From SAR202 cluster bacterium (lineage in GTDB: Bacteria; Chloroflexota; Dehalococcoidia; Lucifugimonadales; UBA3495): a stretch of DNA of 60,840 nt. Shown here one piece after another: positions 15,881-23,800 of this stretch (its first letter is position 1; the number at the start of each line of letters is the position of its first letter). The stretch is taken from assembly GCA_016872385.1 (NCBI GenBank), contig VGZV01000010.1, positions 1-60,840 of the forward strand, given 5' to 3'. The translations under genes and the position numbers were made by a program. The notes under the pieces were generated by a model. That model made no database searches and was not told where the DNA came from. It saw only the letters and a program-made list of their open reading frames with translations.

Positions 15881-16885
15881 TTAGACCAGCGCGGCCTCCC
15901 GGGACTTCTGGTAGACCTGGATGCGGCCCCGGGTGTGGTCCAGCACGGCAATACGGCCCTTGCCATCCACCTTGACCGCACAGGGGTGGGAAAACTTCTT
16001 CTCAAAGTCTGTGCTGTGGGCCTGGGCAATCTGCCGCTGGCGGATCATATCCGGGTTGGAAATCAGCTTGTCCTTGCCCCATTGGGAAATGACGTTGTCG
16101 CCGGTTAACTGGGTGATGAACCTGCCTTCTTTGGACAGGACCTGGACGCGGTCATTGAACCAGTCGGCAACATAGATGTCGCCGTCGCTGTCCACCGCCA
16201 CGCCGGTGGGGCGGTTGAACTCGCCCACACCCTTGCCGGACCGGCCAAAGCTGGCCTGCCACTTCCCATCGGGACTGAATTGCTGGATGCGGTCGTTGCG
16301 CCAGTCAGCCACATAGACCAGGCCTTCCTTGTCCAAGGCAATGCCCCAGGGCATGTTGAACTGGCCGTTGCCGCTGCCCGCGCTGCCGAACTTACCCAGG
16401 TACTTGCCGTCCAGGGAGAACTTCTGCACCCGGCTGTTGCGGCTGTCGGTGATGAAGGCCACGCCTTCGGGGCTGATGGCTATGCCCGCGGGCCGGTCCA
16501 GTTCCCCGTTGCCCTTGCCGCCCTTGCCCCACTTGCCAAGGAACTCGCCATCCTTGCTAAAAATGGTGACCCGGTTCAGCCACTCGTCGGTTATGTAAAT
16601 GCGCTCGTCCTTATCCAGAGCGATGGATGAACCCCAAATGAACTGCCCGTCGCCCTCGCCATAGCTGCCGAACTCAGAAATATACTCCTCGTTCAGCGTG
16701 CAGACGGTGACACGCACTCCGTCGGGACGGTTCTCATAGGACCGGTTAAGCACGTAGGCCACGTCGTCGGCGCCCAAGGCCAAGTCCACCGGGTTACGAA
16801 ACCCAGTGCCGGCAAACTCGTTGCGGCCTACGGTGTGACTATAGCCGAACACCCGGTCCTTGATGCCAAAAAAGTGGGTGCTCAT
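15881..16885 (-). CDS. NHL-repeat beta-propeller protein
   Basis: 334 residues built of about six NHL-type blades. Each carries a pattern like G-x-F-x-x-P-x-G-I-A-x-D-x-x-G-x-x-Y-V-A-D-x-x-N-x-R-I-Q-x-F, best seen in FGSAGSGNGQFNMPWGIAL and VADWRNDRIQQFSPDG. Such propellers bind proteins, sugars or RNA and have no fixed catalytic role. There is no signal peptide, so it appears cytoplasmic unless the start is wrong. It is the last of three genes after DUF1800 and DUF1501, 69 bp after the latter, and probably belongs to that operon. Confidence 0.85.
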   Translation of the reverse strand: MSTHFFGIKDRVFGYSHTVGRNEFAGTGFRNPVDLALGADDVAYVLNRSYENRPDGVRVTVCTLNEEYISEFGSYGEGDGQFIWGSSIALDKDERIYITDEWLNRVTIFSKDGEFLGKWGKGGKGNGELDRPAGIAISPEGVAFITDSRNSRVQKFSLDGKYLGKFGSAGSGNGQFNMPWGIALDKEGLVYVADWRNDRIQQFSPDGKWQASFGRSGKGVGEFNRPTGVAVDSDGDIYVADWFNDRVQVLSKEGRFITQLTGDNVISQWGKDKLISNPDMIRQRQIAQAHSTDFEKKFSHPCAVKVDGKGRIAVLDHTRGRIQVYQKSREAALV

Positions 16886-16954
16886 GGAACTTACCTCGCA
16901 GCAGATTTTAGGGGCGCTCCGATGCTATCGGAACACCCCTGCGTTAGCTTTCCC

Positions 16955-18100
16955 TTAAGCGGTCTGCAAGAACCGGGCCTTTTCAAAGTTGCCGTTGACG
17001 ATGGGCTTGGCGTCCAGGCCCAGCCAGTCTTCCAGGATGGTGGCGTACACCGAGCGGAAGTCCATGCTGAACTTGAGGTTGCCGCCCTCTTCCTGCCGGC
17101 CGGGATCCAGGGACGGGTACACGCCGTAGAAACCGCCCTTGACGTGGTCGCCGATGGCGAAGGCCACGCTGCCTGCGCCGTGGTCGGTGCCGGAGCCGTT
17201 GTCGGTGATGCGGCGGCCAAACTCGGAGAACATGAACAGCAGGGTCTCCTCGCTGGCATTATGCTCTCGCAGGTCGTCCACAAAGGTCTGGACGTTGTTG
17301 GAAACGTCGGTCCAGAGGGACGCGTGAGCAGAAGCCTGGTTGGCGTGGGTGTCAAAACCGTTGTACGGAGAGGTAGTGTACAGAATCCGGCTGCCGAACC
17401 CAGCCAGGTGGGTCTGGGCGATGTTCTTCATGTACTGGCCCACCACACTGGCGGAGTACTCTACATTAGAGGAGTACTTGCTGGGGGCGGTGGCCAGGAT
17501 GTCAGCGCCCTTGAGGGCGTCCGAGCCGGTGCGGTGGATGTAGTCCATTACCGCATCGCGTCCCACGGTGGGGGAGTACATGCGGCCGAAGACATCCAGG
17601 GCCTCCATGCGCTGTTCCTGCCCTTCAATACCCGTGAGGAGGCCGTAGGTCTCCAGGTTGCCCACGGAGGCCACGGGCACGCCATCCTTGGCCAAGGCCC
17701 GGGGCAAGCCCCGCCCGAAGTTTACGCCGGTCAGCACGTTTTCGGCCTTGGGGTCCAGCTCTTTGATGGCCCGGCCCAGCCAGCCTTCGGTGCCAATCTT
17801 TTCCGGCTCGCAGGTGTGCCAGATGTCCATGGAGCGGAAATGGGAGTAGCTGGGTGTAGGATAGCCGATGCCCAGGAAGATGGCCAACTTGCCTTCATCC
17901 CAGAAGCGCTTCAAGGGCTTCATGGTGGGGTGCAGGCCCAACTGGTCGTTCAGCGGGATTACCTGGTTTTCCGCAATGGCCAGGGTAGGCCGTGCGTCCC
18001 GGTACATGCCGCTGGTATAGGGAATAATCGTGTTGAGTCCATCGTTGCCTCCCGAAAGGGAAAGCACCGCCAGGACTCGGTCTTTCTTGGTGGATACCAT
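16955..18100 (-). CDS. DUF1501 family protein
   Basis: 381 residues. DUF1501 proteins are related to the alkaline phosphatase/sulfatase superfamily and are often exported by Tat. Visible here are LSLSGGNDGLNTIIPY at the N-terminus, HPTMKPLKRFWDEGKLAIFLGIGYP, SHFRSMDIWHT near 90, GFDTHANQASAHASLW near 255, and FSEFGRRITDNGSGTDHGAGSVAFAIG near 300. The Asp, His and Glu of these motifs are the expected metal ligands. Unusually there is no N-terminal twin-arginine or signal sequence, so it may remain in the cytoplasm. It follows the DUF1800 gene by 33 bp; the two families are almost always paired. Confidence 0.9.
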   Translation of the reverse strand: MVSTKKDRVLAVLSLSGGNDGLNTIIPYTSGMYRDARPTLAIAENQVIPLNDQLGLHPTMKPLKRFWDEGKLAIFLGIGYPTPSYSHFRSMDIWHTCEPEKIGTEGWLGRAIKELDPKAENVLTGVNFGRGLPRALAKDGVPVASVGNLETYGLLTGIEGQEQRMEALDVFGRMYSPTVGRDAVMDYIHRTGSDALKGADILATAPSKYSSNVEYSASVVGQYMKNIAQTHLAGFGSRILYTTSPYNGFDTHANQASAHASLWTDVSNNVQTFVDDLREHNASEETLLFMFSEFGRRITDNGSGTDHGAGSVAFAIGDHVKGGFYGVYPSLDPGRQEEGGNLKFSMDFRSVYATILEDWLGLDAKPIVNGNFEKARFLQTA

Positions 18101-18133
18101 GTTGAAATTCCTCCTTACAATTCCCTTAGCAGG

Positions 18134-19561
18134 TTAGGCAAACTGGAATTCGGCAGTAGCCGCAATCATCTGGAACATTTCACCGGCGCGGCGGGTAAAC
18201 TCCGCCTTATCGGCGCCGGTGCGGTGCTTGGCTGCCCCGCCGCGCTGGGCGTGGGCCAGCAGTTCCTGCATGGTCTCCGGAGCTACTTCCAGGGGGCCAA
18301 CCAGGTCCAGGCAGCCCACCACAAATTCCTCCGGAGACAGTGGGGCGCTGCTGCGGGCCATGAGCCGGTCCACCATATCTTTGACGCCCGGCAACTGGGT
18401 GTTGCCCAGATATTCCGAAGCGAAGTTGATGCGCTCCACCAGAGTGCCGCTGTCAATCCACTCGCGGCCGGTGTGCCAGCCTTCTACCGTGGGCGGGTTC
18501 ATGATGTCCATGCCCATGTACTTGGGCTCCTGGGAGACCTCAAAAATGCCGGGCTTGATTTCCCGATGCTCGCCCACCTGGCGCATCAGACCAACCACCA
18601 TCTCCGCCGGGCTCTTGACCTTAGCGTAACGGACAACCTCGGACTTGAAGAACTCCGAGTTGAACAGAACTCGCAGCATGGCGCGAATGTCGTACCCGGA
18701 GCGGAAGTACTCGTCCTCCATTTGTCTGAGGGCTTCCTGGTCCCGAGGCGGAGTGAGCCGCCAGGAGGGCACCGGCACTTCGTCGGCCACGAAGAAGTTG
18801 TAAAGGTGGCGGGCGATGAACCGCCCGGTAGCTGGCTGGCGGCAAATCATGTCTATGACATCTTCGCCGTTCCAGCGGCCCGTCTGGCCCAAGAAGGTCT
18901 TCTCGTTATCATCGTGGTCGGCGGGGTCGTAGCGGAACTCCCAGGCGCTGCGGCCATAAGGGAAGGGAGGATAGGCGGGGGCGATATTCCAGCCGGTAAA
19001 GGCCCTGGCGCAGGCCTTCACGTCGTCCTCGGAGTAGTTAAACTCGGTGTCCTTACCCACGCCCATGGAGAAGAGTTCCAGGAGTTCCCGGCCATAGTTT
19101 TCGTTTACCGCGGTCTTGTGGCTCTCACAGTTGTCCAGGTAGTACACCATACCGGGGTTGGTGGACAACTTGACCAGCAACTCCTTGAAGTTGCCCATAC
19201 CGTACTGGCGGAACATGGCAATCATCCGGCCCATTTCCTGGCCGCTGTCAATCTTGCTATGCCCGGCGCAGAAAATCATGTGCCAGAACAGGGCCATCTT
19301 TTCCTGGAGCTGCCGGGGGTTGTTAATCATGTAATAAACCCACTGCTGGACGTTGGTCTCAATAGCGGCGGGTTCATTGTAGGCTGGCTGATACCGCATG
19401 AGCAGGTCTTCTTCCATCCCCGGCTGAGTCTCGGGGTTAAGCAGCTCTTCTACAGTGGCCGTGAACCCCTGGGCGGCCTTAGCCTCAATTTCCTCTCGGC
19501 TGGCTCCAAACCCAGCGCGGCGCAGCAAATGGGCCATCAGGGCGACATCGTGTTCAGCCAT
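18134..19561 (-). CDS. DUF1800 family protein
   Basis: 475 residues starting MAEHDVALMAHLLRRAGFGASREEIE, the typical DUF1800 opening. Later come WHMIFCAGHSKIDSG, NYGRELLELFSMGVG, CARAFTGWNI, HDDNEKTFLGQTGRWNGEDVIDMI and PPTVEGWHTGREWIDSGTL, all conserved in the family. Function is unknown; genes of this group travel with DUF1501 and are common in Planctomycetes and Chloroflexota. It heads the three-gene minus-strand operon. No signal peptide is evident, in line with its partner. Confidence 0.9.
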   Translation of the reverse strand: MAEHDVALMAHLLRRAGFGASREEIEAKAAQGFTATVEELLNPETQPGMEEDLLMRYQPAYNEPAAIETNVQQWVYYMINNPRQLQEKMALFWHMIFCAGHSKIDSGQEMGRMIAMFRQYGMGNFKELLVKLSTNPGMVYYLDNCESHKTAVNENYGRELLELFSMGVGKDTEFNYSEDDVKACARAFTGWNIAPAYPPFPYGRSAWEFRYDPADHDDNEKTFLGQTGRWNGEDVIDMICRQPATGRFIARHLYNFFVADEVPVPSWRLTPPRDQEALRQMEDEYFRSGYDIRAMLRVLFNSEFFKSEVVRYAKVKSPAEMVVGLMRQVGEHREIKPGIFEVSQEPKYMGMDIMNPPTVEGWHTGREWIDSGTLVERINFASEYLGNTQLPGVKDMVDRLMARSSAPLSPEEFVVGCLDLVGPLEVAPETMQELLAHAQRGGAAKHRTGADKAEFTRRAGEMFQMIAATAEFQFA

Positions 19562-20007
19562 GCGCTCCTCCTCGCTATTATTCCTTATTCACCGGATACC
19601 GGCATCAGCAGTAGAGCCCGTTATGAAACCCACATTCCCCATTGGGACTTGGCGCCCCACCCTGCCCCAATCCTTCCTTTATCCCGTTAGACACACTGCT
19701 CCCCTTATTGGAATGCAGCACTTAGAATAATATACTCAATTCAGGGTGTCAACAATTTCCAGTCTCAGAGGGTGTGTGGGAATTGCCCTTAACACTGTCC
19801 GCACATCCTTCGACAAGCTCAGGATGTGCGGACGCCAACCCGCTCATAGTTCGACAGGCCCACCACGAGCGGGAATTCCCACACAAGCTCTCAGCCAGAT
19901 ATCAAACCGGCGTCCCTTGCGCCAGACATGATGAAGCCCTTTCCTCCAAAGAAAGGGCTTGCGAACATCCAGGAAATTAGGACTAACCCTGAGAACCAGG
20001 GCGCAGG
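19562..20007. other. 446-bp gene-free spacer with dispersed hairpin repeat
   Basis: This gap lies upstream of the DUF1800 operon and downstream of the winged-helix gene. At 19800-19872 it holds a copy of the dispersed repeat (CATCCTTCGACAAGCTCAGG, then GTTCGACAGGCCCACCACGA, with inverted CACATCC/GGATGTG arms). At 19930-19962 CTTTCCTC/AAAGAAAGG pairs and could end the winged-helix transcript. No gene seen. Confidence 0.5.
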
Positions 20008-20304
20008 TCAACAAATGTGGCTGCCGTTCCACGCCGCCGACGCCCCGCCCACGGACAACGCTTCAAAAAGCTGGTCCAACAACGCCAGCACTGCGTCGCC
20101 TTTGCCGGTTACTTGAAAAACCAGACTCTTTGTCTGGCGCCTCTCCAATTTAATTAATTGGGCCTGCTCCAGAAAAGTGAGGTATTTCTGCAATTGAGGA
20201 TGGCTCAGGTTGACGGCATGGCGCAATTCAGTAGTCCGGCCTGTTCCAGTGGCCAGTATCTCCCGGATTATTTCGGTATCAGAACGCCTGGTTCCAACCC
20301 CCAT
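20008..20304 (-). CDS. winged helix-turn-helix DNA-binding protein (archaeal-type, PF14947-like)
   Basis: 98 residues from ATG 20304; GGAGGG lies 8 bases before it, whereas the upstream in-frame ATG 20331 has none. RRSDTEIIREILATGTGRTTELRHAVNLSHPQLQKYLTFLEQAQLI is the pattern of small single-domain winged helices common in archaea (R-x-x-x-E-I-x-x-x-I-L ... T-x-L-x-x-x-x-N-L-S-x-x-Q-L-x-x-Y-L). A C-terminal helix (GDAVLALLDQLFEAL) may dimerise. It stands divergent from the first OmpR-type gene across 264 bp of AT-rich DNA and may regulate it; that is inference. Confidence 0.8.
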   Translation of the reverse strand: MGVGTRRSDTEIIREILATGTGRTTELRHAVNLSHPQLQKYLTFLEQAQLIKLERRQTKSLVFQVTGKGDAVLALLDQLFEALSVGGASAAWNGSHIC

Positions 20305-20568
20305 GAAAGGCCCTCCATTTATTGCCGTCAATATGGAACATAAATACTTGACTTTAAATAAAAATGAATTTAGTGTGAAAAATGTGTGAATTGAGTGTGC
20401 CAGTTTCCTGGATTAGAGCACGTCAACCACACACTTCGATTTGCTCATTATCCGGTGGAGGCACGTGGGTCACCAGAGAGTCCCCACCCATTTCAGCACC
20501 GGGGATGGCCCACCAGGCCACCGAAAATACCGAATAAGACGTTATTTGCTTGAGGCAGGAGGCCAGAG

Positions 20569-21300
20569 ATGAAGGTTGTTTTCATAGGGGTTGACCCCAG
20601 AATATCGGAAATGGCCCTGATGAGCGTCCGGCTCCGGTGGCCAGACACCATGCCCCTGGTCTCTTCCACCGCTTCCGAAGGCCTGGAATTGGTAGAACGC
20701 GTGGCTCCCGACGTGGTGATCCTTCACCCTGATTTCACCGATATGTCACTGGCCCAGTCAATTCACGAATTGCGGCGGTTTTCCAACGTGCCCTTGATGG
20801 TGCTGGGACGGCAGGGGGACGAAATGGAGGTTGTGACCTCCCTAGAATCCGGCGCCGATGACTATATCCGCCTCCCTTGCGACCTCACCGAGATGACCAC
20901 GCGCATGTGGGCGCTTATCCGCCGGGTGGGAGTAGCGGTTTCCCATGAGCGGGAAAGCCCCTTGATGAGCGGGCGGCTTTTAGTCAATCCGGCAACCTAT
21001 GAGGTCTTTTTGGACGGCCAGCGCATTGCCTTAACCTCCACCGAGTTCCGGCTGCTATACCTGCTGGTGCGGAACCGGGGCACTGTGGTGTCCCATCAAG
21101 CGGTAGAACGCGCCCTGTGGGGAGACCAGTCGGACAGTTCCGGCCTGGTGAAGAAATACGTGCAGCGCCTGCGCAAGAAACTGGAGGACGATTCCCGGGA
21201 ACCGCGCTGGATTGCCAGCGTCCACGGAGTAGGGTATCGGTTCATAGGTCCCACTCCCGCAGCTCAGGAAGAGCTCCAGCCGGTCTTGGCCGGAAGATAA
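20569..21300 (+). CDS. OmpR-type regulator with degenerate receiver, paralogue 1
   Basis: 243 residues. Residues 1-120 have the receiver-domain layout (PDVVILHPDF; LESGADDYIRLPCDLTEMTTRMWALIRR). However, the phospho-acceptor Asp is His53, the N-terminal acidic pair is reduced (FIGVDP), and the conserved Lys before Pro is Leu (YIRLP). Residues 140-235 form a normal Trans_reg_C winged helix: LTSTEFRLLYLLVRNRGTVVS, LVKKYVQRLRKKL, SVHGVGYRF. It should bind DNA but cannot be phosphorylated in the usual way. It is closely related to the next gene (identical length to His53 and near-identical wing). A terminator hairpin follows at 21335. Confidence 0.88.
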   Translation: MKVVFIGVDPRISEMALMSVRLRWPDTMPLVSSTASEGLELVERVAPDVVILHPDFTDMSLAQSIHELRRFSNVPLMVLGRQGDEMEVVTSLESGADDYIRLPCDLTEMTTRMWALIRRVGVAVSHERESPLMSGRLLVNPATYEVFLDGQRIALTSTEFRLLYLLVRNRGTVVSHQAVERALWGDQSDSSGLVKKYVQRLRKKLEDDSREPRWIASVHGVGYRFIGPTPAAQEELQPVLAGR

Positions 21301-21334
21301 CCCCCTTCCTTCCCCAGGCCTGACCAGCCTCCGC

Positions 21335-21367
21335 AGCGCCCCCCCAGCCTCCGGCGGGGCGCTTTTT
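21335..21367 (+). terminator. rho-independent terminator after paralogue 1
   Basis: AGCGCCCC (21335-21342) pairs with GGGGCGCT (21356-21363), followed by a T run in GCTTTTTCG. It lies 35 bp after the stop and implies that the first and second regulators are separate transcripts. Confidence 0.7.
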
Positions 21368-21746
21368 CGCTCCACCATCTCAGGTTGTTCACTAGGCAGC
21401 ACTAGCCCATGCCAACACAGTGAATCTGGAAGGACTGTGCAGCCCAGCGCCAGCACCTTCTATCGAATTTTGCCCCCAATCATCCCACCCTTCCACTGTC
21501 CAGGTCATATTTCAGAACCTTTTGCCACTGACCGTCATAGGCTGTTCACCCCAGATTTCACCCGTGCCCGATAGTGTTTTAGGCAACGAAAGGCAGGGGT
21601 GGCGCTGGATTAGCAGCCCCTTACCTGTTCGTTACCATTCTGCACTATCCTGGGACGCCTGCCCGCAGCATCTGACCGTCATTATCCGTCCGACGAGGTA
21701 GGCCACGGATGATGCTCATGCCAAACCACTAAAAGGTGACAGAAGG
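21368..21746. other. 379-bp gene-free leader before the second regulator
   Basis: No coding frame of credible composition and no recognised RNA. AGGTGACAGAAGG immediately before ATG 21747 supplies the ribosome site. Such long untranslated leaders precede both the second and third regulators, so they may carry regulation, but no named element is visible. Confidence 0.4.
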
Positions 21747-22448
21747 ATGAAAGCGGTGTTCATCGGTAACGATCCCCGGGCCGCCGAAATTGCCACCCTG
21801 AGCATTCGCTTGCGCTGGCCCGACGCCGAGGTGGAGACCACCGGCTCCGCCAATGCTGCCATGGACCTGGTGGAAAGCGTTTCCCCTGACATTGTGTTCT
21901 TGCATCCTGACTTCACAGACCTTACCCTTAGTCAGAGCATTCAGGAACTACGCCGCTTTACCAATCTGCCCATTTTGGTGCTGGGTTATCAACAGGACGA
22001 GATGGAGGTAATCACCGCCCTGGAATCGGGCGCCGACGATTATGTCCGGCTTCCCTGCGACCTGACAGAGATTATGACCCGGGTGTGGGCGCTCCAACGG
22101 CGGGCGGGACTGCTGCCAACCCGCGAACAGGAGACTCCCCTGCACAGCGGGCCGCTGATGGTCAACCCCTCGACTTACGAGGTGTTTCTGCGCGGGGAGC
22201 GCATTAGCCTGACTTCCACCGAGTTCCGGCTCCTCTACCTATTGGTGCGCAACCGGGGCACCGTGGTCCAGCACCACACGCTGGAGCGGGCCATCTGGGG
22301 GGAACAAGCAGATACCGCCGGCCTGGTCAAGAAATACGTGCAACGGCTCCGCCGCAAGCTCCGGGACAACGCCAGGGACCCCCGCTGGATTGCCAGCGTC
22401 CATGGCGTGGGCTACCGGTTTATTGGCCCGCCACCTGGTCAGGCTTAG
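21747..22448 (+). CDS. OmpR-type regulator with degenerate receiver, paralogue 2
   Basis: 233 residues and a clear duplicate of the 20.6-kb gene: FIGNDPRAAEIATLSIRLRWPDAE, then PDIVFLHPDF with His53 instead of the phospho-acceptor Asp. LESGADDYVRLPCDLTEIMTRVWAL again lacks the Lys-Pro. The winged helix (LTSTEFRLLYLLVRNRGTVVQHHTLERAIWG; LVKKYVQRLRRKL; SVHGVGYRF) has the same recognition helix, so both proteins may bind the same or overlapping sites. No histidine kinase is nearby. Shared substitutions show that the receiver was already degenerate before the duplication. Confidence 0.88.
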   Translation: MKAVFIGNDPRAAEIATLSIRLRWPDAEVETTGSANAAMDLVESVSPDIVFLHPDFTDLTLSQSIQELRRFTNLPILVLGYQQDEMEVITALESGADDYVRLPCDLTEIMTRVWALQRRAGLLPTREQETPLHSGPLMVNPSTYEVFLRGERISLTSTEFRLLYLLVRNRGTVVQHHTLERAIWGEQADTAGLVKKYVQRLRRKLRDNARDPRWIASVHGVGYRFIGPPPGQA

Positions 22449-23034
22449 GGCCTTATCAAAAATCCTACGCACATTTGTAACACCCCAGTGACAACCTCGT
22501 GCGATGGGTTGACTTCCACCCGTCGTTTGGCAAAAGCCACTAGAGCTAGAGGAAAGCCCCTTACTACTGACTTTGGTATCTTGAGAACTGGCCTCTAGGC
22601 ATTGCACCAATCTCCCTCCGGCCAGCGCCTCAGTAATGCTTTGGTTTGCGCAGAAACTCGACGCGTTACACTGGCGAAAGCCGATGTCCGGATACAAGCA
22701 TAGTTGATACTCCTATCTGGTTTCCGGCTTCCTTCTGAATAACCAGGCCCAAAATGAACCAATTCCAATCTTTCTATGTATTAACGGTAGACTGCATAGG
22801 CCGACGCCCGTAACGCCTGTACTGCCCCATGCCGTTACCAACCAGGTTTCTTTTGGTTTTGTTAGGGTCACTATATTGTCACGCAATATTCTCCGAGTCG
22901 CCCCTAAGTGGGCCCCACCTTCAAGACCTCCATAAAGCATCATCATATTTGTGTTGACTGCAAACAATTTTCACACCAATAGGCACCGCTCTAAGAACAA
23001 CCGTGCAGACCGGTGGAACCGCCATTCTACGGAA
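22449..23034. other. 586-bp gene-free region before the third regulator
   Basis: Read on both strands, it holds no ORF with convincing composition. It contains AT-rich patches (CTATATTGTCACGCAATATT near 22871; GTGTTGACTGC at 22952-22962) that could be promoter parts for the third regulator. No RNA family was recognised. Confidence 0.4.
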
Positions 23035-23712
23035 ATGCGTGTCCTGGTCCTGAACCACGGTCAGAAGCTTGCTGATCTGGTGACAGACCTGGAAACCAGC
23101 GGCTTCTCTGTGCAGCAGGATACCGAGACCAGTCTAACTTCATTAGCGCATTTGGAACACTCGCCAGACCTGGTCTTATTGCACGAGGAGGCGCCCCGGG
23201 TTGACGAGGCTCCATTAGTAACAACGCTGCGGAATTCCACATCCTGCCCTATTGTTGTCATAGGCAATGGTTCCAGCGCGTCTCTGCCACTAGCCTTGTT
23301 ACAAGGAGCCGATGCCTATCTGACCTATCCCGTTCATCAGCGGGAACTGGCGGCTCGCCTCCACTCGCTGGTGCGCCGGTCCAAAGGCCGCTGGCAAGAG
23401 CGCCACGATACCCCAACTGGCCGGACTGGAGGCGACTCCGAGTTTGAGCATCTGTTTGCACAGCTCACCAGGACCGAGCGAAGGTTGTTTGGGTATCTGC
23501 TGGCCCGGGCCAACCGACTGGTGTCCCGGGAAGAGCTGTTGGCCCAGGTGTGGGGCCCCCGCGGCCGGGATAATTCTTTGCGCTTTTACGTGTTCCAGCT
23601 CCGCCGCAAGGTACGGACCTATTGCGGCCCCGACGTAGAAATAGTGAACCGAAGCGGAACCGGTTACGTATTGAAGGTGTACCGTCCGGTTGACAGTGCC
23701 GGAGACCGTTGA
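23035..23712 (+). CDS. winged-helix regulator with degenerate receiver, paralogue 3
   Basis: 225 residues from ATG 23035 (GGAA just upstream); an in-frame ATG at 22951 would add a basic tail with no homology. It is more divergent than the other two: MRVLVLNHGQKLADLV, SPDLVLLHEEAP with His50 at the phospho-acceptor position, LLQGADAYLTYPVHQRELAARLHSLVRRSKG, and no Lys-Pro. The C-terminal winged helix (LTRTERRLFGYLLARANRLVSREELLAQVWG; LRFYVFQLRRKV; GTGYVLKVY) is intact. It lies 88 bp upstream of glmS, which it may control, an inference from position only. Confidence 0.82.
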   Translation: MRVLVLNHGQKLADLVTDLETSGFSVQQDTETSLTSLAHLEHSPDLVLLHEEAPRVDEAPLVTTLRNSTSCPIVVIGNGSSASLPLALLQGADAYLTYPVHQRELAARLHSLVRRSKGRWQERHDTPTGRTGGDSEFEHLFAQLTRTERRLFGYLLARANRLVSREELLAQVWGPRGRDNSLRFYVFQLRRKVRTYCGPDVEIVNRSGTGYVLKVYRPVDSAGDR

Positions 23713-23800
23713 CCGGAGGTCAACCCCTCCCTGAGCGGTCAACGCCGCTATCAACAAATTGCCATCGGAAAAGGAAGCACTGGTTTTCGGAGGTCAGTCT

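Noticed and set aside
16835..19690. A 951-codon open frame on the plus strand
   Set aside because: It is the antisense of the well supported DUF1501 and DUF1800 genes, with His/Gly/Val-rich composition typical of an opposite-strand shadow in GC-rich DNA.
22449..23034. A small RNA or short gene in the long leader before the third regulator
   Set aside because: No frame with a ribosome site and plausible composition, and no recognisable RNA fold.
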